DNA from: Asterias rubens
Lineage: Eukaryota; Echinodermata; Asteroidea; Forcipulatida; Asteriidae
DNA: 64,000 bases
Assembly (NCBI RefSeq): GCF_902459465.1
Contig: NC_047081.1
Span: 9,453,883-9,517,882, forward strand
Direction of reading: 5' to 3'
Notes under the pieces: model-generated
The model's input: the letters and a program-made list of their open reading frames with translations, nothing else
Database searches by the model: none
Told to the model about the DNA's origin: nothing
Made by a program: the position numbers and the translations under genes
In this document: positions 46,196 to 63,677 of the stretch, in pieces
How the letters are laid out: each line of letters begins with the position of its first letter
How positions within the stretch are numbered: the first letter of the stretch is position 1

Positions 46196-46443
46196 CTTTG
46201 GGCAGGTTCTAGCAGCGATCATTTTTGGCAATCACTGATCAATGTATGGTTACCTATGCATGCAATACATCCTGACGTCGATTTCACCAAACTCTACCTA
46301 ACTTAGGACTAATCTTAGGACTAAGGACTAGTCCAAAGCCTGCACTGTAGCATGCAGACCTTAGGATTAATCCTACGTAAGGACAAGTTACTCGTCCTAA
46401 CTCGAGATAAGACGAGTCCTATCTCTTTGTGAAATCGACCTCT
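46196..46443. mobile_element. F3 fragment truncated by, or joined to, an F2 element
   Basis: F3-like CAGGTTCTAGCAGCGATC and TATGGTTACCTATGCATG run to about 46271. F2 (GTCGATTTCACCAAACTCTA to CTTTGTGAAATCGACC) occupies 46272-46443. In F3 copy 48040-48184 the sequence continues past this point, so F2 interrupts F3. Confidence 0.65.
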
Positions 46444-46611
46444 GGGTACCAGTCACAGTCGCTCACCCCGACCCAAACACCCACCCACCCACATACGCAT
46501 GTGTCGACCCGGTAAATCTTGAGTATATCCATTAAAAGTATAACATTTACATAGCCATTGGTAGTCAGGGAACAAGACAAATGCGACCCGTTGTCATCTC
46601 ATAACTTTTGT

Positions 46612-54178
<7,567 letters not shown>

Positions 54179-54719
54179 GTGGCTGGTGTTTCTCGGTCGA
54201 TGTTAACAATTATTCCCAAAGTTGAAATTGTCGGCTCTTCTCGATTGTGATCGATTAAATCTATGTCTGTTCCTTGCTTTATGCTATGACGAACTATAAC
54301 ATGCTTTGAAACATTCCTATCCAATATGTTTGCTTCGTCCACAACATGACTCGACCACTTTCGGACAAACAAACCTGGGCCCTAAAGTTTGACTTTTCAA
54401 AACTAGAATGGCGTTCACAGAAGAGCACTACTGAGCCCTCCCCCCCCTTCACGGCTCAAAGTTTGATAAAACAATGAAGTACATTCACGAAACTTATACA
54501 TTAGTTCAGTTCTTCCGGGATACCTTATGTTATAAAATAAGAGTGTCAGTTTTTATAATCAGGCAAGCTATTTTATGCCATGGGCATATAGAACTGTTCA
54601 CTAAAACAATAGCATCTAAGTCTTCTTATAATTATAGCGCAATGTATATACCAACTAGGTTCACAAGACACTTTAGTAGATAAATTTTTACAGAAAAATA
54701 GTTTTTTTAAGTTATGAAT

Positions 54720-54860
54720 ACTGAGACATTATGTAGCACCTGGGGGTAGGTGCTACGGCGCATTTAGCAGCCACAGCCAGGAACACCGGGGCGAACCCCT
54801 TCTCTTTTCGATAAGCGCACTGGGTTCTTTTACGTGCGTTACAAACAGCTATACAATGGT
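54720..54860 (+). repeat. Dispersed-repeat-like fragment
   Basis: GAACACCGGGGCGAACCCCT then GCGCACTGGGTTCTTTTACG. The wording resembles a sequence I associate with repeats in many marine invertebrate genomes; there is no second copy in this window, so the call rests on recall. Confidence 0.3.
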
Positions 54861-55044
54861 AGCCTATAAACGGCACCAGGCAATCAAACACTTAGTGTAT
54901 AATATAATTATGTGTTTTTCTGAATGATTTCCTGTGCTCAATTTTACAATGAACCAATTTTCATCTTAAAATGAGCTGTCAGTGTTTAGAAACAATACAA
55001 GAAAAAGAGTGACTTGCTGTTATGATTATTAAACTCTTTAGAAT

Positions 55045-55595
55045 CGCCAGCCTTTGAGCACAACAACATTGCTAAGCACAGAAAATTACTGCTTATAGGG
55101 AAGGTACACGTTTGGTCATTACTCCAAACAACTATTAACTTAAAAACTGACTTGGTAAACAGCATTGGAGAGCTGATGATAATATAAAACATTGTGGGAA
55201 ACGACTCCCTCTGAAGTAGCGTAGTTTTTGTAGAAATAGGTGATTTCTCACTAAAATAATAAAAGACTTCTAGCTAGAAGTCTTTTATTCCTATCTGAAA
55301 GCACAGAAATTCGTCCAATAAGGTAGTTTTTTCTTTCAATCTTTTTCTCCCAAATCCGATGACCAAATTGAGCTCAAATTTTCACAGGTTTGTTATTTTA
55401 TGCACATGTTGAGATACATTAAGCGAGAACACTGGTCTTTGACAATTACCAATAGTGTACCTTCCCTTTAACAGAAACGGGTTACCAGGCAAAATCACAT
55501 TAAGTTTACACTTTTGTGACTGGTGCCCCGCCCGATGTTTGCTTAGCACAGAAAATTTTCAAGCAGTATTTTATTAACAGCTTTTTGGAATTGGG
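55045..55595. mobile_element. F1 foldback split by a T1c insertion
   Basis: The left part (TTGCTAAGCACAGAAAATTA, CTGCTTA) ends at 55096; the right part resumes at 55468 (TTAACAGAAACGGGTTACCA). The join agrees with the unbroken copy at 52826-52893. Confidence 0.75.
55093..55471. mobile_element. T1c MITE, full, inserted in F1
   Basis: Ends GGGAAGGTACACGTTTGGTC and CCAATAGTGTACCTTCCCT, with central palindrome AAAAGACTTCTAGCTAGAAG. The flank is TTAT on one side and TTAA on the other. Confidence 0.75.
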
Positions 55596-55765
55596 CCCAG
55601 GTCTCCTTGATACATTCAAAACCAAACAAACTATCCATGAAAACACAACTGAAACCATGACTCATTGAAATTTTGTTGTCGTAAGGGCCTACATTTAAAA
55701 TTTCCAGTTAATTATTAATTGTGATTGGATACTGTGTTGGCTGATATATTTGTTTATTTATTTTG

Positions 55766-56129
55766 TTAAAGTCACCTGGAAGTGGTATTTTTTCAAAATA
55801 AAGCTTTTGTCACTAATTATATTTTTTTGATGAGTGGAATGTGAATAAACAGTTAACTACGGTTTAAAAAAAATCAGTTCTTATGTTATTTACAAATTTA
55901 AGAGTAGACCCCGACCCAAGAGGGCGCTGTTCGTGACGTCAATCGAGGCAGACTTTGCCCGTAATGCGTAGAGTAAAAGGGGTAGGCGGAGTCAGCCCCC
56001 CAAACAACTTTATATATTTTTTAAACATATAAATCGTGACAAACAATTACTAAAAAAATTGTTTTATTGTTCGTAAGCATATACTCTTATGTTTGAAAGG
56101 AAAACAATTCTATTTCCAAGTGACTTTAA
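55766..56129. mobile_element. T2 MITE, short form
   Basis: TTAAAGTCACCTGGAAGTGG at the left, ATTTCCAAGTGACTTTAA at the right; orientation opposite to 35847-36404, lacking that copy's extra ~190 bp. Confidence 0.85.
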
Positions 56130-56282
56130 ATTGGTTGCATTGCACTATTGGTAATTGTCAAAGACCAGTCTTCTCACTTGGTTGGTGTATCTCAACATAT
56201 GCATAAAATAACAATCCTGTGAAGTGAGGTTTTATGCTGATAATTATTTTGAGTAATTACCAATTGTGTCCACTGCCTTTAA
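56126..56282. mobile_element. T1 MITE, internally deleted, sharing TTAA with T2
   Basis: TTAAATTGGTTGCATTGCAC then TATTGGTAATTGTCAAAGAC; right end GTGTCCACTGCCTTTAA. It starts in the TTAA that closes the T2 copy. Confidence 0.75.
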
Positions 56283-56781
56283 CATAGGTAACTAAAGACT
56301 TCGATAACTACAGGCATGACATAATAAACTCGAGTTATTTATCTAATTTATTTTTGTCATTGTGGTCTCATCATTGAAGCAACAAACATTGTTAAGTGTT
56401 GAATTACAGCGGTAAACTCCATCATACTTTCACTTTCATCATACTTTCCTAAAGTGGTATAAACATTTTTTTTTCTGACAGTTTCCCTGTTTGTGCCAGC
56501 TTTTATTTTCGATTTAATTTTATTTCTTATTTATTTATAATATACCAACTGGCAGCAGCAAATCTGAATTATGGAGTTTCACCAAAAGTTTTACAAAATA
56601 ATTGCATTTGATTTCAAGCACTGCGCAATTATGCCGAGTTAAACCATCCGTATGGAACGTCCAAATGGAATGTAATTTTAGGCAACACATGGGTTAATTT
56701 AGGCATCACGTTTCGACCAAGGTAGTCTTCCTAAAAAGCTGTGACAGCACAACACAGACACAAAATAGAAAACATGAGGTC

Positions 56782-56820
<39 letters not shown>

Positions 56821-57157
56821 TGAAAGCGAGTAAAGTGTAAAAAGGATAATGAGCAAAAAAAACACAGGCACTGAAAACAGAAAGCAAAGGTTAAAACAAC
56901 CGGCAACAAACAACAACAAATACATTGCACATGACTTGTATGTTGTAGTTTCACCATGGGGGAAACATGCAACAGCTTAGACTTGTGGACAAGTCGTTAA
57001 TGGTCCCACGCGGTGAGATAGTCGAGTTGTGGCGATGCTATGGCGAGGGGTCCCACTTCGGCGAGATCCCTGCTCTCGCGCGAGCTGCTGGTTGCCGACT
57101 TCTACTCCCCAGCCGTGACAACAGTAGTAGAATCCCGCGGGAATCGCGGGGAGAGTT

Positions 57158-57340
57158 AGTCTTGGTGCAAGACGTTTCTCGTTTCCCTTTCACGCACACC
57201 GCAGACAATTCACCGACAGCGCCCACATCGCGACTCACCTGACTTGAGTGGACTAAGTCAGGTGAGTCGCTGCGGGCGCTGTTGGTGAATTGGCCGCGGT
57301 GTGCGTGAAAGGGAAAAGAGAAACGTCTTGCAACAAGACT
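57158..57340. mobile_element. F10 foldback, arms about 85 bp
   Basis: AGTCTTGGTGCAAGACGTTT through GACTCACCTGACTT, mirrored from AAGTCAGGTGAGTCGC to AAACGTCTTGCAACAAGACT. Unlike its surroundings it is GC-rich. Homology may extend outward to about 57090 and 57370. Confidence 0.8.
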
Positions 57341-57397
57341 AGGGGAGAGTCGGAACGTCTGTTGCTTTACATAGCATTTGATTGCGAGTTTGGAACC

Positions 57398-57552
57398 AGG
57401 GCCCAATTTCATAGAGCTGCTTAAGCAAAACATGTTGCTAAATGCTATTCTGCTAAGCAGGTTTTAACACAGGATGCAGTCACAAATTTTACATGTGGCA
57501 TGACAGTTTGGCTGGTCTTTGACAATTAACAAACGTGCACAGTGTCTTTAAT
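57398..57552. mobile_element. F1 fragment joined to a T1 terminus
   Basis: GGGCCCAATTTCATAGAGCT to ATGCAGTCACAAATTTTACA is F1; GGTCTTTGACAATTAACAAA to GTCTTTAA is the last ~45 bp of T1. Confidence 0.6.
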
Positions 57553-57746
57553 GGATCATTATACAGTACTACACACAAGGTCAAAGTCATTACCATTACC
57601 ACTCAATTTCCACGTATCTGGGCAAAATAAATACTTAGCAGAAACAATACACCGGTGTGTTTTGTTTGTTGCACACACGCAGGATGTAAGGTGAAACACC
57701 TCAATTTGGTGTGAAGGTCTCTGTCAAATTGACGACAGTGGCGCTC

Positions 57747-58300
57747 AGGGGCCAATTTCACAGAGCTGCTTTAAACATAAAATATTGCTTAACAATTTTC
57801 TGCTCAGCAGACATGAGCCAGATACCAGTCGCAAATTATACAATGTGTTTTGGCTGGTAACACTGTTCATGTAAGTATATTTTTGCAGTGCTTAGCTACT
57901 TTTTGTGCTTAAAGACTCTGGACACTATTGGTAATTGTCTAAGACCAGTCTTCTCACTTGGTGTTCTCAACATATGCATAAAATAACAAACCTGTGAACA
58001 TTTGAGCTCAATCGGTCGTCGAAGTTGCGAGATAATAATGGAAGAAAAAACACCCTTGTCACACGAAGTTGTGTGCTTTCAGACGCTTGATTTCGAGACC
58101 TCAAATTCTAAATTTGAGGTCTCGAACTCGAAAACTACTCCACTTTAGAGGAAGCCGTTTCTCACAATGTTTTATACTACCAACCTCTCCCCATTACTTG
58201 TTACCAAGTAAGGTTTTATGCTACTAAATATTTTGAGTAATTACCAATAGTGTCCACTGCCTTTAAGCAGCTTTATTACAAACTGGGGCCAATTTCATAG
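57747..58300. mobile_element. F1 foldback split by a full T1
   Basis: F1 left portion (GGGGCCAATTTCACAGAGCT to TTAGCTACTTTTTGTGC) breaks at TTAA 57909 and resumes at 58263 (TTAAGCAGCTTTATTACAAA, then GGGGCCAATTTCATAG). Removing T1 restores an F1 end. Confidence 0.78.
57909..58266. mobile_element. T1 MITE, full, inserted in F1
   Basis: TTAAAGACTCTGGACACTAT at the left, GTGTCCACTGCCTTTAA at the right. Central palindrome GATTTCGAGACCTC present; about 30 bp lost beside it. Confidence 0.88.
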
Positions 58301-58433
58301 CGATGTTTAACGGTTAGCAAAAATTCGTTCTAACTTTACCAGCATAACTATTGCTTAAGAAAAATGGCCGGCCGTCTTGCCCGTTCACAATGGATTTACA
58401 TTGTTTCCTTATTACCAAAAGTGTCTTGGGGAT

Positions 58434-58602
58434 TTCACAAAGAGTTAAGACTATTCTTATCTCGAGTTAGGACGAGTTACTCGTCCTAACTTTAGGACTT
58501 CAATTCAAATATTTTAGTGAGAAATTACTTCTTTCTCAAAAGACAATTTTTTTATGCTGACAATTATTTTGAGTAATTACCAATAGTGTCCAGTGCCTTT
58601 GG
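58434..58602. mobile_element. F2 fragment followed by a T1 fragment
   Basis: GATTTCACAAAGAGTTAAGA to CTCGTCCTAACTTTAGGACT is F2; AGAAATTACTTCTTTCTCAA to GTGTCCAGTGCCTTT is a T1 right half with the middle deleted. Confidence 0.62.
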
Positions 58603-59042
58603 TTGACTACACCGGCAAGTAAATGGCAGTGTTCAAATTTACTCCAAGTCATTGAGGTTGATTAATAATCAGATAGTCATCCATTATTACATCTGCAGAT
58701 GCCATGCTTTCCGGTGGATGCGGGTTTAAGCCGAAACTCATGAAGGTCTAACAGAATAGGAAGTAGGACGTGGTATCAAAGTACCGACATGTTTTACGCA
58801 CTTTTAAAGTACGGTGAATACTTCTTCGGATGAACTGGTGTTTGTGACGTCATCAGGCCCTCTACGTCATAAGGCCCACACAATCATCTGGATCACATTG
58901 ACTATTATTCATCTTAGTTTAATATAGTGTGGGTTAACCACCATGTGGGCCTATACGAGAAAACAAATAAAAGTTTGAACATTTGCCTTTTGTCACAAGT
59001 TTGTATGACTTTCTTTGTTGGCGCCTTCCCTCTAAAAAATAA

Positions 59043-59512
59043 AATGTGAAAGAGTGAAAACCACCACTCTTTACATTTCGAGCTGTCCCACATATGGCTC
59101 TTTAAAAGAGTGGTGGTTATTTCACGCTTTAAGGGGTTTCACTCCAGTGCCCAATTTCATAGAGCTGCTTAAGCATAACATTTTGCTTAAGCAATAAAAG
59201 CCTTGCGTAGTAAAATCAGATTACCGGCCAAAAATTCACTCAATTCTTATGCAAGTTAATAACAGCTAAATACCAGGCACAAGCAATGTATATGGTATGA
59301 CATTTTTTGCCAGTAACGTGTGTAGAATAAGCAAGCTATTTTCGTGCTTAAGCAACTTTTTGCGTAAGCAGCTCTATGAAATTGGCCCATGGACAGAATG
59401 AAAAATCACTCAAAAAAGATGCAAACTTCAATCTGAAAGAGTGGAAGACCACTCGAAAAAGGGTTGTCCCTCATATTGCTCTTCAAATAGTTGCATTTCA
59501 CTCTTTTGCATT
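59043..59512. mobile_element. T6 MITE interrupted by an F1 element
   Basis: Left part ACCACTCTTTACATTTCGAG to GGTTTCACTCCAG (59147); right part ACAGAATG, ACTCAAAAAAGATGCAAAC to TTTCACTCTTTTGC. The uninterrupted copy at 18698-18912 reads straight across the junction (CTCCAGGACAGGG). Confidence 0.8.
59148..59390. mobile_element. F1 foldback element, full, nested in T6
   Basis: TGCCCAATTTCATAGAGCTG to GCAGCTCTATGAAATTGGCC: near-perfect ends, about 243 bp. Confidence 0.85.
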
Positions 59513-60029
59513 TATAGATAGTTGAGCAGTTTTAACGGATGTGAACACTATAAATGTACATTATTATTAAATACACTGCATACCTTCTTGCAAGCTTTCA
59601 CAATAAAAACCGTTGACAAACCTCAAATGAGGAGTCCCATCAAGAAGAATAAGATGGCTGACAAAATGGTAATTACTTCTTCAAGAAAGCTGAATTTTGC
59701 TTTTCAATTATTGCTTTTGACTCACCCGCCCACATGACCCCTTTCCTACATCAAAACCAATGTTATTTTACAGGAGGTGGCCAGACCTTTGCGTGGCAAT
59801 GAGTTTATTTATCATCATTATCAGATCAGTAGGCGTTTCCTCTGTGGATTTCCTGTATTTGTTGAAAGACATTGATGATAAAAAAATACTCAGTTATTGT
59901 TCGAGACAACACTGACTGGCGACAGTAGTCTAAACCCAAGTGGTTGTAACTTACGAAAAGGGTCAATATAGGGCAAAACAAAATAATGTATTGGTTCAAT
60001 CCCCTCGAAAAAAGTATTGCTGTTATATA

Positions 60030-60180
60030 GGACGTTGCGAAGCATTCCCCTGAAGACGATCAGAGCTTACTGATCGAAACGTCGAGTCTTTGACACCTTT
60101 TAAAAAACTAGCACTACTCAAACGAAATATTCACACGTTGTTACCGCAAACCTATGTCAGTTATACTTCCACCATGGACA
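60030..60180 (+). repeat. P-repeat, best-kept hairpin core
   Basis: CTGAAGACGATCAGAGCTTA then CTGATCGAAACGTCGAG: a 7-bp stem CGATCAG/CTGATCG with a 6-base loop, preceded by CTGAAGA and followed by AAACGTC. The distal part GTTGTTACCGCAAACCTA follows as in other copies. Confidence 0.6.
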
Positions 60181-60263
60181 GTTTAAAAGCCTACGTTGGA
60201 AGTAGTTTGAGTTTGTTTTCTATTGACACCATTCATTGAAAAAGTGTAACCTTTGCCACTGCC

Positions 60264-60658
60264 TTAAAGGCAGTGGACACTATTGGTAATTACTCAAAAT
60301 AATTATTAGCATAAAACCTTTCTTGGTGACGAGTAATGGGGAGAGGTTGATGGTATAAAACATTGTGAGAAACGGCTCCCTCTGAAGTGGCATAGTTTTC
60401 AAGAAAGAAGTAATTTTCCACGAATTTGATTTCGAGACCTCAGATTTAGAAGTTGAGGTCTCGAAATCAACCATCTAAATAAACGCACACAACTTCGTTT
60501 GACAAGGGTGTTTTCTTCTTTCATTATTATCTCGCAACTTTGATGACCGATTGAGCTCAAATTTTCACAGGTTTGTTATTTTATGCACATGTTGAGATAC
60601 ACCAACTGTGAAGGCTAGTCTTTGACAATAAATTACCAATAGTGTCCACTGCCTTTAA
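60264..60658. mobile_element. T1 MITE, full length (reference copy)
   Basis: TTAAAGGCAGTGGACACTAT at the left, ATAGTGTCCACTGCCTTTAA at the right; about 395 bp, with the central palindrome GATTTCGAGACCTC / GAGGTCTCGAAATC. It has no coding capacity. Followed directly by an F1 fragment (60658-60702). Confidence 0.9.
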
Positions 60659-60879
60659 GCAAATTATTTGCTTAAGCACCTCTATGAAATTTGCCCAAGT
60701 ATTAGGCACAATAGATGGTTTCAAATACGCCATCTTTGTGAATAGCTTCCATTTTGCAGAATTCCATGGGACACCGGCGTCCCCATGGAGTTCCGGTCAG
60801 CGGATATTCTGTCCCCGTCATGGGAAAATAGGCTGGAAGAGGGTGATTCAAAAGAGGGCGCTAGCTACACAGAAGAAGT

Positions 60880-61722
60880 TTGTAATAATAACAGTAATTA
60901 TAAAGCGCCAAATTACCAAAGGATACAAGGCGCTGAGAAGGAATGAAGAGGGAAAAAGACAGAACAAAGATAAAGATGACCAGCTACGAAGAGGCAAAAA
61001 GGTGGGTTTTGAGAGCACGTTTGAAGGCTTGGACACTGTTGGAGCTTCTGGTAAGGGTAGGTAGAGAATTCCATAGCCGGGGAGCAGCAATTAAAAATGC
61101 CCTATCACCTGCAAGTTTATGGGTTTTGTGAACTGGAAGGGATTTACCAGTAGTAGAGCGAAGAGAGTAAGAAGATGTCTGGAGTGAAAGGAGAGAGGAG
61201 AGACAATCCGGGGCACAGTGATTGAGGGATTTATATGTGTGGACCATTGTACGGAATTGAATGCGTTGGGCAACTGGAAGCCAGTGTAATTGCTTGAGAA
61301 GTGGAGATGAGTGAGTGAATTTGGGCAGCTGAAAGATAAGTCTGGCACAGCGGTTTTGGAGCCGTTGAAGGCGGGAAACATCTTTCTGTGAAACACCATT
61401 CAGGAGGCAGCAGCCATAGTCCAGCTTGGACAGAATTAAGGCACGGACAGCATTATGGCAGGCGCTGAAATCAAGAAACCTCCTGATCCGGCTTAGGTTG
61501 CGTATACGCCAGTTAAGAGAGCGACAGAGCTGAGTAATGTGAGCAGACATGGACATGTTGCGATCGAAAACAACACCCAAGTTTCTGACAGATGGAGAAG
61601 GATGAATTTGAGTGCCATTTAGATTAAAGGTGAGGTGATCCAGATTTTTGAGGTGAGTGGGAGAGGCTGCAATGAAGAATTCCGTCTGAGTTTGCGATGG
61701 GGGGACCGAATCTCCTGCCACA
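60880..61722 (-). mobile_element. 5'-truncated CR1/L2-like LINE with reverse transcriptase C-terminus
   Basis: A minus-strand frame from 61721 to 60984 (245 codons) carries the C-terminal part of a non-LTR reverse transcriptase: NLGVVFD, then the LSKLDYGCCLLNG block, LQRLQNRCARLI, LHWLPVAQRI and WNSLP, ending in LKTHLF-type residues. These follow the order typical of CR1/L2/jockey-group thumb regions. The catalytic FADD box and the endonuclease lie upstream and are missing. A 3' UTR of about 100 bp ends in TTATAAAGCGCC-type sequence near 60890 (on the plus strand ATTATAAAGCGCC). The frame has no stops, so the insertion may be recent. It stops exactly where the 61725-62339 element begins. It cannot move by itself. 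Confidence 0.85.
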
Positions 61723-61724
61723 CC

Positions 61725-62339
61725 GGTGTCAGATGCAATAGGGGACTTTTAGGACACTAGGTGGCAGCAGACTTACTTGGTACAATCCATTGTTCTCGGT
61801 AATATGCGCAGGCTCAGAACTACGTAAACAATGGCAATTTACCTGGTAAGTCTGCTGCCACCTAGCGTTTTAAAGTCTCCCAATGTGTCCGCCGTGCAAT
61901 ACTGTCCGCTCCGGACACTTTTGCATATGCAATCGTGTCCGGGGCTATGCAAAAACCGTCCGGCGGACATGTACATGACTGTACATGACTATATGTGCGC
62001 GCCTAAGCGAGCGTGCATGCACTGAACCTACGTACATTGTATATGCAGCATGAATATTCACGTATTTTATGATTGCAGCGACCACCCAACGGCCGAACAT
62101 TTCCCATGTCATTCATGACATGCACTTAGCTTGTAAAAAAAATGGCGAACGTGTTCCGTCGACCAAGGGCGTTTAATTTACTACAAGGACGGTTTTGCAC
62201 GGGGCGGCCACAACTGCATATGCAAATGTGTCCGGGCGGATAAAATTGCATTATGCAAAACCGTCCGGCGGACACTATTGCATATGCAATAATGTCCTCC
62301 GGATAGTATTGCATAGAGGACATAATTGCATCCGACACC
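61725..62339. mobile_element. Palindrome-rich element with ends GGTGTC(A/G)GATGCAAT
   Basis: GGTGTCAGATGCAAT at the left and ATTGCATCCGACACC at the right bound 615 bp holding at least four GTCCGG/GGCGGACA palindromes and several TGCATATGCA units (near 61923, 62217, 62278), arranged partly inverted. Non-coding. An inner foldback sits at 61741-61881. Confidence 0.65.
61741..61881. mobile_element. Foldback with arms around AGGTGGCAGCAGACTTAC
   Basis: CTAGGTGGCAGCAGACTTAC at the left; GTAAGTCTGCTGCCACCTAG at the right. Single arms occur at about 16068-16095 and 47505-47530. Confidence 0.72.
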
Positions 62340-63311
62340 TGCGTTTTTCAGATTACACGACCTCCAAATAATAATTATTGTTCAAAGCATTCTGTGTAAA
62401 TCATGCATGCAGGAAGTCCAGGCTCTGTGGCTGGCTCTATGCCACAGGTAACATGGTATAAAAACAGACATTGTCATCAAAGCACTATAAACAAAGGCCC
62501 CTTTTCGTTTGTTTAGATGATCTTCCCAACATCTACATCCACCAACAGAGGGCAGTAGTCTTTCCATCAGGGGCCATCATAAAACTTGTAATCAGCCGTT
62601 TTGTGCTACGGAGCGTCCCTTGGCAGATAAAGACAGGGGCCCAGGCTAACCAGAAACGCCACAAGCAAGCCTGTACGGTATAATATGACCACAAGGGGGC
62701 GGCATGTATATAAGGCTCAGCTGTAATTTACTTGTTTACAGGCTATTGCATTCTAAAGCCGGTGCCTTAGGAGATCTGTCCCCCGGAGACAAATTCAAAT
62801 CTCAAAGATATAATTTCAAATCTTAAGCTTGATTGGTTCCCAACCACAATCCTAATTTACATTTTACTTTAAAACTCTCCAAGTAGAGTGTATAATGGTT
62901 GCTGCTCTCGTTACTGCACTCTCAGTGAGGCAAAGGTAACTGCTGGTAGTGTGATGTGATCATGGAGGTTAGAAATATTCAAATGGTGTGGTTTATTACA
63001 AAGTGCTCCGTAAAAAAAGACGACCCCCCTTCTCCTCCCAACCTTATACCTTATGTGTGACGAAATTATGTATGGATTCAACACGGGTGTGGGAAACCCC
63101 GGCCCCGGTAGGTACATTATTTCGGCGGCACACGTTTTTTCCTTGAAATGCATGAATGCAAGTCGGTTATGGCTCGCCCACAATAACAACATTGCCCTCA
63201 CAGCACCGCACACGTAGACTTGATGTCAAATCTGAGATTGTGGTTATTCCTCTGCATCAGCCACGAAAAAAACCCAACAACAAATTAGCTATCACACGCT
63301 AATGACGGAGG
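62340..63311. other. Non-coding stretch, mostly unrecognised
   Basis: Only dispersed fragments are seen: GGAAGTCCAGGCTCTGTGGC (62412; also 318) and TTTAGATGATCTTCCCA (62513; also 27397). Both belong to the same side of some larger repeat. No supported gene. Confidence 0.4.
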
Positions 63312-63669
63312 TTAAAGACCAGTCTTCTCACTTGGTGTATGTCAACTTATGCATAACATAACAAACCTGTGAAAATTTGAGCTCACTCGGTTGTAGAAGT
63401 TGCGAGATAAAAATGAAAGAAAAAAACACCATTGTCACACAAAGTTGTGTGCTTTCTGATGCTTGATTTCGAGACCTCAATTTCTAAACTTGAGGTCTCG
63501 AAATCAAATTCGTGGAAAATTACTTCTTTCTCGAAAACTAAGTCACTTCAGAGGGAGCTGTTTCTCACAATGTTTCATACTAAAAACCTCTCCCCATTAC
63601 TGGTAATAAAGAAAGGTTTTGTGATGATAATTAATTTGATTAATTACAGATAGTGTCCACTGCCTTTAA
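63312..63669. mobile_element. T1 MITE, left terminus missing
   Basis: TTAAAGACCAGTCTTCTCAC starts about 27 bp inside the element; right end GTGTCCACTGCCTTTAA. Central palindrome kept. Confidence 0.82.
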
Positions 63670-63677
63670 TACAAAAG

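Larger units (their letters stand above)
44107..46611. other. 2.5-kb intergenic region between MMP-C and MMP-D
   Basis: Holds the MMP-C upstream region, F7 (44708-44927), F6 foldback (45178-45306), an F3 fragment (46196-46271) and F2 (46272-46443). From 45310 to 46190 nothing was recognised, apart from a G run at 46093-46102. Confidence 0.55.
54179..60879. other. 6.7-kb repeat-dense intergenic region upstream of MMP-D
   Basis: No exon could be supported. It contains MMP-D's presumed promoter (no convincing TATA seen), a dispersed-repeat fragment (54720-54860), T1c in F1, T2, several T1 copies, F1 and F2 fragments, a foldback at 57158-57340, a T6 with nested F1, a P-repeat, and A/T runs (56786-56817). 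Confidence 0.6.

Noticed and set aside
56706-56972. Phe-rich frame of 88 codons
   Set aside because: Produced by the A run at 56786-56817 read on the minus strand.
57038-57433. Frame of 131 codons on the minus strand
   Set aside because: It spans both arms of the GC-rich foldback; the same words appear mirrored, and no domain or splice context supports it.
60984-61721. Host gene coding a 245-aa protein
   Set aside because: The motif order is that of a LINE reverse transcriptase C-terminus, without host gene structure.
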